Assembly (NCBI GenBank): GCA_951799405.1
Contig: OX637354.1
Span: 2,852,001 to 2,916,000, forward strand
Source of the DNA: Agapetus fuscipes
Lineage: Eukaryota; Arthropoda; Insecta; Trichoptera; Glossosomatidae
DNA: 64,000 bases
Direction: 5' to 3'
Shown: positions 23,001 through 32,000 of the stretch, piece after piece
Position numbering within the stretch: position 1 is the first letter of the stretch
Layout of the letters: every line of letters begins with the position of its first letter
Notes under the pieces: model-generated
Told to the model about the DNA's origin: nothing
The model's database searches: none
The model's input: only the letters and a program-made list of their open reading frames with translations
Made by a program: the position numbers and the translations under genes

Positions 23001-26000
23001 GTCAAAGGCGACGATAGCTTCTGAAGTCCAGATAATCGGTTGTTTTCCTTTGGCGTTGTTCGTCAGTAGGGCGTTTAATGGTGCTTGGATCTGCGCGGCT
23101 TTAGGTATGAATCTTCTATAGAAATTGATTATACCCAGAAATCTGCGTAGATCTTTGATTGTTGTGGGGCGAGTGTATTTCTTGATGGCTTCGACTTTGT
23201 CAGGTAGTGGACGCGTGCCTTCACCGGTGACAAGATAACCTAGAAATTTTACTTCCTCTTGACCAAAGAAACATTTTCGGGAGTTGACTACGACTCCGTA
23301 GTCTTGAAGTTTCTTGAACAAAATTTTGAGATGCTGTAGGTGCTCTTCTTCTGAAGTTGATGCGACGAGTATGTCATCAATATATGCATAGCAGAAGTCA
23401 AGTCCTAGTAGGATTTCGTCAATGAAACGTTGAAAAGTTTGAGCGGCGTTTCGAAGACCGAACGACATGAATTTAAATTCATATAGTCCGAACGGCGTTG
23501 TGATGGCTGTCTTCGGAATGTCATCTTCAACGACTGGAATTTGGTTGTAGGCTCGAACAAGATCGATGGTTGAGAAAATTGTTCGTCCTTGCAGAGCTTG
23601 AGCAAAATCTTGAATGTGTCGAACTGGATACCGATCAGGTACTGTCCTAGCATTTAAACCTCGATAATCGCCACAAGGTCGCCATTGCTCGTCAGATTTC
23701 GGGACGAGATGAAGAGGTGATGACCAGCAACTCTCCGATGGTTGGATGATCCCTAGTTGTGCCATCTTCTGAAATTCCTTTTTAGCTATCAAAAGTTTGT
23801 CAGGTGCAAGTCGTCTTGGTCTTGCAGAAACTGGTGGTCCGGGGGTTGTTTTGATGTGATGTCGTGTGCCGTGGCAAACTTCTCTCGATGTACCATCTGG
23901 ACGTGTGAGGTCAGGGAACTGCTGAAGAAGTGCATGGAATGGTGACTTACCAGCAACAGTTTTGATGGTTTCAACATGCACGTTGCTGCGATGTCCAGAA
24001 GTAGTGAGCTGCGTAGTTCGGTCGAGAAGTTTTCCGTGTTTGACGTCTACCAGTAAACCGAAGTGGCCTAGGAAGTCCACTCCGATGATAGGTTTGGTTA
24101 CATCCGCGATCACGAATTTCCATGTGAAATCCCGTCTCAATCCCAGATTTAGCGTCAGTGTGACGGTACCATACGTGGCTATGGTTGTCCCATTTGCTGC
24201 TGACAGTTCATATGAAGACTTGGCTGGGCGTCCTTGGATTTTTAGCCGGGGGTAGACACACAGGTCCGCTCCCGTGTCTATGAGAAATTTTGTTTTAGTT
24301 GAGTGATCGGTGATGAAAAGACGGCTTGACATCGGGCATGCTTCGCTGGCCGCATCTAGCGAGTGCCCATGTCGTTTCCCTGGTAGCTACAGGGTTGTCT
24401 GCATTTCTTAGCCCTTGAGCCAAATTTGGCGTGATACCAACAGGAACCGGATGGACTGTAGCCAGAGTTTTGGGGGCGTCCCGACGATCTGCTCCTGGAT
24501 CTTCCCCGAGGAAATCTTGCAGTAGCTGTTGCTGGTCTTGAAGCGTGCTTGCCTGAAAACTCCCTGCGGATCTCAGCAATCTCCGCACGGAGGGCTGTCT
24601 CCATGTTTTTTATGACAGCAGTTAAGGAGGTCTCCACGGATGTTTCGTGAATGGACGGCGTGTTAGCGGTGGAGTCAGACATGGCGTCTGCTAGGTCGGC
24701 AACCCTGTCGAGCTCTACGCTCTTCTGCGTAGCAAGAACAACCTGCATAGACTGCGGCAAGCGACTCATCCAGAGCGTCCTCAGGACTTCGTCTCCCACT
24801 GCAGTCCCCGCAAGCATCCTCAGGTGTCTGAGAAATTGCGAAGGTTTCCGATCTCCTACCTCTTCGTGTTCCAACAGCCGTCGTGTCTTCTGTTCTTGAG
24901 TCGAACTAAGTCGTTTTGTCAGCTCCCTCTTCAGCAACTGATAGGCTCCTTTCTCCGGCGGATTAAGAATTATGTCTCTCACCTCAGTGGCGTATTTGGG
25001 ATCCAGGGCGCTCAGTATATAGCCGAATTTTGTTTGTTCAGCTGTCACTCCAGCTGCTTCAAAGCTCCGTTCTGCCATGCAGAACCACATCTCGGGGTCC
25101 TGAGGGCAGAAGATTGGCACTCGGACAGCGACCCTGTCGATCGATGTCCTCTGCAGCTGGTTGTTTACAGGCGGACGTGTGATTGTAGGTGCAGGCGCAT
25201 GTGCAGGTGCAGGTGCGGGTGCGGCTGAGGGTGCAAAGTCTAGGTACTCATCTTCTTCGAGCACCTCACTGTCAGGCGTGCCGTGGCGTTGCATTGTGTT
25301 TGTAGGTCACGGGATGTGTGTTGCGCGACGTGTGTATGCCTCAGCTGGTTCTTACGATAAGAAATCAGCTGATTTTTGCAACGGGCGTGTCGTATTGCAA
25401 ACGACGCGATAAGCGGCTGATGACGCGTCGCTGTGCGATAACGGTTCGCTGACGTCACGCGCGCGGTGAGGAACAGAGGCGGTTTGCAGTCGCGCGGGGG
25501 GAAGTACACCGATGCAAGCGGATGACGCGGTGCACTGAGGAATGCGCGACAAGACAAATAACGCTGACTGTTTCTGTACCTTTACCGTCGTTGGCACTGA
25601 TTGAATGACTCGCGATTCACTCTTTGTCACACTCCACACTCGATCACTGTTCAAGTTTGGGGTTCTATTCACCTTCCAAATCACGTCGGGGTCACCACTG
25701 TAAGGGGTGATGTCGGTAGCGAGTTCTACTGAAGGTAGCTAGCATCCAACACCACTCCTTGGTTGTTGTGGAGGTAAATAAAAACACTTGACGTACAAAC
25801 TTGATTTTTAATATTTAGCAGAGATTACACAGTATTGTATTATAAAATATTATTGAGAATATATTATAATAGAGTTGAATATTATTAAGAATATTATAAC
25901 TGAGTGGATTCGAGCGTGGAGAATGTGACAACGACGGGGATGCGTCTTAACGAGTTGACAGTCGATCGCGGAGTGCCGTGCGTGTCGGGCGGTGATCATT

Positions 26001-29000
26001 CCCAAGATGGCGACAGCGAGTGGTCTTTCTTCGTGACCATATATGGTAATGAATTTCACTCTCTGTGACCATATATGGTAATGAATTTCACCGTCCAACG
26101 ATGATGACGTCACATTGTATGTGACGCATGGACTGCAACTGTAATCAGACTACATAGAACGAAATGTGTTGTAAGTATGTTCACCACAGGTATACAGGGC
26201 TTAGGTCAGTGGAGAGGAGACTGACCCTGAGAGAAGGTTGCTGTTTCAGTATTATATTGTTTGTTGAGAGTCATAACATAGGATGATGTTGTGTTGTGTT
26301 GCAGACATGTACGTGTGCGTGGAGGTGGACTCGTACGGCCACTACTTCCGCAAGGCCAAGAGCCGGCTGGTGTGCAAGGCGGTGCAGCCGCGCTGGAACG
26401 AGACCTTCGTGGTGGAGCTGGAGGGCTCGCAGAATCTGCGCGTGCTGCTGTACGAGGACGCGGGGGGGCTGCGGCCCCTGCTCAGGGGGAAGTGCACCCT
26501 CAAGGTAACTCTGCTGTTTATGTGTGAATGACACCTCAAGAGCCCTCAATATCACAGCAATTAGAGGTAGATAACAAAATATAATTTTCCTGATTCCCAG
26601 AAGATCAGATTTGTATAAAAACAGGGCTAGGCTGGGAAAATTATTTAAAATGCTTTGTTCTATTATTCATTAAGTAATGATGATGATGATGATGATTTGT
26701 ATAGCGCCGTTTCGTGACTGCTGTCACTGCAAGGGCGCTTTCAGGCTTGACGCGGCGGTGAAGAAATGAGTCTTCATTCCCTTCTTGAAGCTCTCGATCC
26801 CTTCCTTGGCACGCACTTCAGGAGGCAGCTGGTTCCAAGTGGACGGTCCCGCAACGGCGAAAGCGCGGTCTCCGAACACTGTACATCTTTTTCTGTGTTG
26901 AGTGCTGACAGATGTAAGAGCACTGTCGGCAGATCGCAGAGTGAGCCCCCTCTCGCTCAGACTCCTCGGTAGTATAAGCTCCTGCAAGTACTCTGGCGCC
27001 ACTCCATGCAGCGCTTTGTGTACCGTGAGGCCCAGCTTAAATTTAATCCTTTCTGGGATCCTCAACCAGTGAAGCTTCTGCAGGAGTGGAGTAATGTGGC
27101 AGTACTTGCTCTGACCATAAATCAGGCGGGCGCTGGCGTTCATTACAGACTGTAATCTGTTTAGCTGGCATTTTGGTTGTGCAGCATAGATACCGTTGCA
27201 GTAGTCTACCTTGGAGATGACGAAGGCATTTATCAGCGCCTTCATGGCGTCAGGTGGTACGCAATTTCTTGCTTGTTTCAGCTGCCTGAGACCATAAAAG
27301 CCAGAGCTGACAGTACTGCTAATTTGTTTGTCCAGGCAAAGGGAGCTGTCTAGATGGACTCCTAGCAATCTTACATCGCTGGATGGAACAATGTTAGCGC
27401 CAGAGATTGTTACTGGAGAATGATCTATTAGGTATGCTCTTCTGGCCGTGGTTAACCACATAATCTCCGTTTTGTTGGGGTTGAGCATCAGACGATGTGA
27501 TCGCATCCAAATGTTTACATCTGCGACGCATTCCGCCACCGTTGATTTTAAGTAGTCAACATCTGATGGTTTGCAGTCTGAAAAGATTTGGCAATCATCT
27601 GCGTATATATGTGCTTTCAATCCCCGTTTGTGAATGACGCTTTCAAGCTCCCTCGTGTACAACGTAAAAAGAAGAGGCCCGAGTACGGATCCCTGCGGTA
27701 CCCCTGAGGTTACTGTTGACTGCGTTGTGAGAGTGTTGTTGAGCTTAATGACTTGTTTTCTGTCCGAGAGATACGATTTCAACCAGCTCAGCGCCTTGTT
27801 TCGTATACCCAGTGTGAGTTCCAATTTCTGGAGCAGAATGCTGTGATCCACGGTATCAAAAGCAGCGCTCATGTCCAAGAGTGCGAGAATGGCTATATTT
27901 CCCTGCTCTATTGCAATGGTCAAATCTGACACTAGCCTCAGCAGGCCTGTTTCTGTTGAGTGAGCCTCTCTATACGCAGATTGGTGCTTAGCAAACAGGT
28001 TGTTTCCCTTTAGGTAAAGTGTGAGCCGTGCTGCGACAATCCTCTCAAGAATTTTACCTAGAAGAGGTAGGTTTGAGATCGGTCGGTAGTTTGCCTTATC
28101 TTCTGGATCTTGCTGGGCTTTTTTGAGAATGGGAGTAATTTCAGCTAGCTTGAGTAGTTTCGGCATAGTTCCATGTCTCAGGGATTTGTTAAAGATAACA
28201 GCAATGAGGGGGGCAAGTTCATCTCTGCAACTTTTCACTAGCCACGTGGGAATGGGATCAAGTTGACTGTACTTGTTGGGTGCAGCTATTATCCATTTAG
28301 TGACTTCGGCAGACGATGTGTCAGCAAGAGTCTCTAACGATGAAGTGTTGTATTCAGTCATTTCTGGTTCTGTAGCAGTGTCGGAAATTTCTCTGATTTT
28401 GGAAATCTTTTCTTCAAAGAAGTTTGAGAGTTCCTTTGCTGTTACAGAGGATACAGTGTCTGTTTTCGTGCTGTTATTGCCAGTTAGATGGTTAAGTGAC
28501 TTCCACAGTTGTCGAGGGTTGCCCTTAGTCTCATCAATTTTATTAAGCCAGTAGTGCGACTTTTTTTCTTTAATTGTGCTTCTGTAGCTCTTAAGTGCCG
28601 ATAACCATTGCTCTTTAGATGCATTTGTCAACAGTTTTTTATTTTGTCGTTCAGCTTTCCTCAGAGTTTTCTTCATGTTCCTGCATTCTTCATCGAACCA
28701 GTCAGCTGAGACTCTAATCAGTCTAGTTTTAGTTGTAATGGGCGCGTGTTTATCGGCCAGAGCTGTGAGTGTGTCGTTGTAAAATGTCATAAGTTCATCA
28801 CAGGTTTTGTGGGTCAGGAGTTCCTCCACAGAAGAGATCTGAACTGACAGGTCTGCACGAAACTTTTCTAGGTCAGCCAGCCGCCAGGCTCGAGAGGATG
28901 ATGTGGTGTAGGAACTCATTGGTTTGCTTATGTTTACTTCCATTGTGACTAAGTTGTGATCTGAGAGACCTTTGTCGCAGACCATTACCGTGTTCGGCAT

Positions 29001-32000
29001 GTCATCCTCACGGGTTATGATAAGGTCAAGAAGACCACCTGCGCTGTGAGTGGGACTAGTTATCCATTGATGACATCCAAAGTCTGATAGAAGGCTTTTT
29101 AGTTTCATTGTGTTGGTGTCTCCAGGTCGGTCCATACGTATATTAAAGTCTCCGGTGATAATTATTTTCTCCGTTCGTATGGAGATCCACTCAAAAAGAA
29201 TCTGTAGATCGTCAAAGAAACCAGAGGTGATATTTTGGTAATAACTATTTGCCTGTAATAAAATCACCACTGCTCTACATAAGCTCTGTGCACCCTTTAA
29301 CTACGAAGCCTGGGAGAGACTGCCCCTGTGGAATTTGGAGGGACCTGAAAAATTTGTGCTTGAACAGTCCATGGACATCCCTGCAAGAAGGCCCCGCACT
29401 GTTTTTGGAGACAGGGCATTCAAGGCAGCCGCTCCAATGACTTGGAACGCTATTCCCGCCTCACTGAGGGAACTGGATATGGAGAGACCATTTAAAAGAG
29501 GTCTCAAGACTCACCTCTTCGTCCAATCATACGGACAAGCGCCTTTGTAGTGACACACTGTCATAAAAGGCGCTATACAATTTTTGTCTTATCTATCTTT
29601 GTGCAGCCAAGCAAGAACCTCCACCTGCACAGGATCTGGACTGGTCTGGCACTAAACAGGCTGAGAACGAGTGTTGGCAGAGCTCGTTGTAATATGATGA
29701 CCTGGGGAATCCTACATCAAGATGACACCACATGCGAATGCGGAGCCCAACAGTCCATGGATCATCTTTTGATCTGTCCAATCTGCCCAACAAGCTGCTC
29801 ACTGGCCGACCTAATGGAGGGTAATGATGGAGCGGTGGAGGTTGCCCAACTCTGGACAAAAATAGTGTAGCATCTGACTCGAAGAAGAAGGCTGCTCTAC
29901 ATGTTTGTCACTAGTGGGCGCAAATTCTTCATGATGATGCAGTTGTTGTACTGGTGGTGGAGCCTTTTTGTTAAACATTCCCATTTTCACAGTATACTTT
30001 ATAGACCTCCGAATTATAAGATATCTGGAAATACTCCTGCAAAGAATTCTTACAAAGAAAAGAATAATCTGATGTGTTGTGTGTTGCAGCTGAGCCGGCA
30101 GTGGCTGGGCGAGCAGCAGTGCAGCCGCTCCCTGTCCCTGGGCAGCAACCTGTCCCTCTCCGTGTGCCTGAAGTTCGTCCCCTCGGAGGTGACGCTGCGC
30201 CGCGTGCCCACGGCCAAGCCGGGGGCGCTGTTCGGCGCCAAGATACAGCAAGTCTGCAAGTAAGACAGTCCTCTCAGCTCTCATCACCATGGAGAATATC
30301 TGCAATTTGGGGAGCATATTGCACCCTGAGAACGAAAGTGACCTAGTTTGAAATTTTGGTAAAATGAGTTAATACACAGAATGATTCAAAAACGTACACT
30401 CTTATTATATTGAAATAGGCTACTTTCATTCTCAGGGTGCGATATGTGATGCCACCTGACCGGGTTAAAGACAGGACAGAGCATTATAATTTCCACACAA
30501 TATCCTACCGTAACTGTAACTCTGTCGCCATTCCACTAGGGGTAGTTTGTCTCCATTTTTTTCTATCCTTGCATACCTCTTTTAATTCATTCATATCCAT
30601 CACCTTTTTTCATTTCACTTAGTTCATCCCATTCTTTCACAATCTGATCACTCCATACCTTTCTCGGTCGTCCCTTCCCTCTTTTTCCTTTCACACTTTC
30701 TTTGTATACATACTTTGTCAGTCTATCATCATTCATTCTTTCCACATGCCCAAACCATCTCATCACATTCTTTTGTACCTTAACATTCACATCCTCTCGC
30801 AACATTTGTTCAACATTCTTTGTTTACCCATTAATTCCTAACTCTATCCTTCACAGTTTTTCCTGGCATGCTTCTCAAATGCTTCATTTCCACTGTAAAA
30901 TGTGTAAACTTTAAAAAATGGTAAACTGTTTGTCACTCAATGCTAATGTTTGACTGTTGTGTGGTCCAGGCGGCAGAAGAGGGACATCCCCTTCCTGGTG
31001 ACGTCGTGTGTGCGCGAGGTGGAGAGGCGCGGCATGCAGGAGGTGGGCGTGTACCGTGTGTCGGGGTCCGCCTCCGACCTCAACAAGCTCAAGAAGTCAT
31101 TCGAGACAAGTGAGTAAACATACACATGAACAACACCTCTCACACGTCAATATTTTATCATCAATCCACACAAAAACAGCGCTCACCAAATAAATCAGCC
31201 TAATTTAATTATATTTTTCATCCTCTTTCTGCTCCCTCAGCCTCCATATCATGCTCCCAGTGCTTGTTTAGCTTATCTACCATTTGATTCAAAGATGACC
31301 TTTTCTATAATCTAAGTTGCAAAGACAAAATACATTTATGATTTATATGAAATGTTTTCCCACGAGCAGACACGTATAAGTTTGTGTTTACAGATGCGGT
31401 AAGTGGACCTACAATATAAAAACACAATCTCAAATGAATATATGCCCGGCAACTCTTGCTGACCTTCCCTGAAACAAGGGTGACATTGGCAATGTGAATA
31501 AGTCAAGGAAACTTACTTTCTCAAATATGTTCTTCTATGGATTAAAAAATTAATATGCCTTTACCAAAGACCGGGCACCTGAGGTCAATTCAGCCTCACA
31601 GCAACTGGGTCTTGCTTGATAATTAGCGACGACCAATTTCGCAGAGGTCTCTTGGGGTGTGATTCACTCAAAAACAGCACTCACTAAATAAATAATCTTA
31701 ATGTTATAATTATTGTATTATTACAGATTCATATGAGGCGGAGCAGCTCCTCAAAGAGGTGGACATCCACTCGGTGACGGGGATCCTGAAGCTGTACCTG
31801 CGGGAGCTGCCTGAGGCCCTGTTCACCGACGCCCTGTACCCCAAGTTTGTGTCAGCCTTTGGTGTGGGCAGCGGGGGCGGGGGGGGGCCCCCGGGGGGAG
31901 CCAGACGGCAGGAGCTGCTGCAGGTGTACCGCTCCCTGCCGGAGCTCAACCGCAAGTGCGTGGACTTCCTCCTGTCGCACCTGCTGCGCGTCAATCGGCA

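Larger units (their letters stand above)
20000..26188 (-). mobile_element. Intact-looking CsRn1-clade Ty3/gypsy LTR retrotransposon
   Basis: Two 490-bp LTRs (20000-20489, 25699-26188) look identical throughout and sit exactly 5699 bp apart. On the minus strand the LTRs run TGTGG to TTACA. Next to the upstream LTR the primer-binding site reads TGGTGACCCCGACGTGATT on the minus strand, complementary to the 3' end of tRNA-Trp, which is diagnostic of the CsRn1 clade. A purine tract GGGAAGGGGG lies before the downstream LTR. Gag and pol are open. No exact target-site duplication is evident (flanks end GGATA and begin GGTAT). It lies in an ABR intron, in antisense. Identical LTRs imply a very recent insertion. 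Confidence 0.95.

Noticed and set aside
26291..26539. Alternative frames over ABR exon i
   Set aside because: Only the frame with the C2 motifs joins neighbouring exons in phase.
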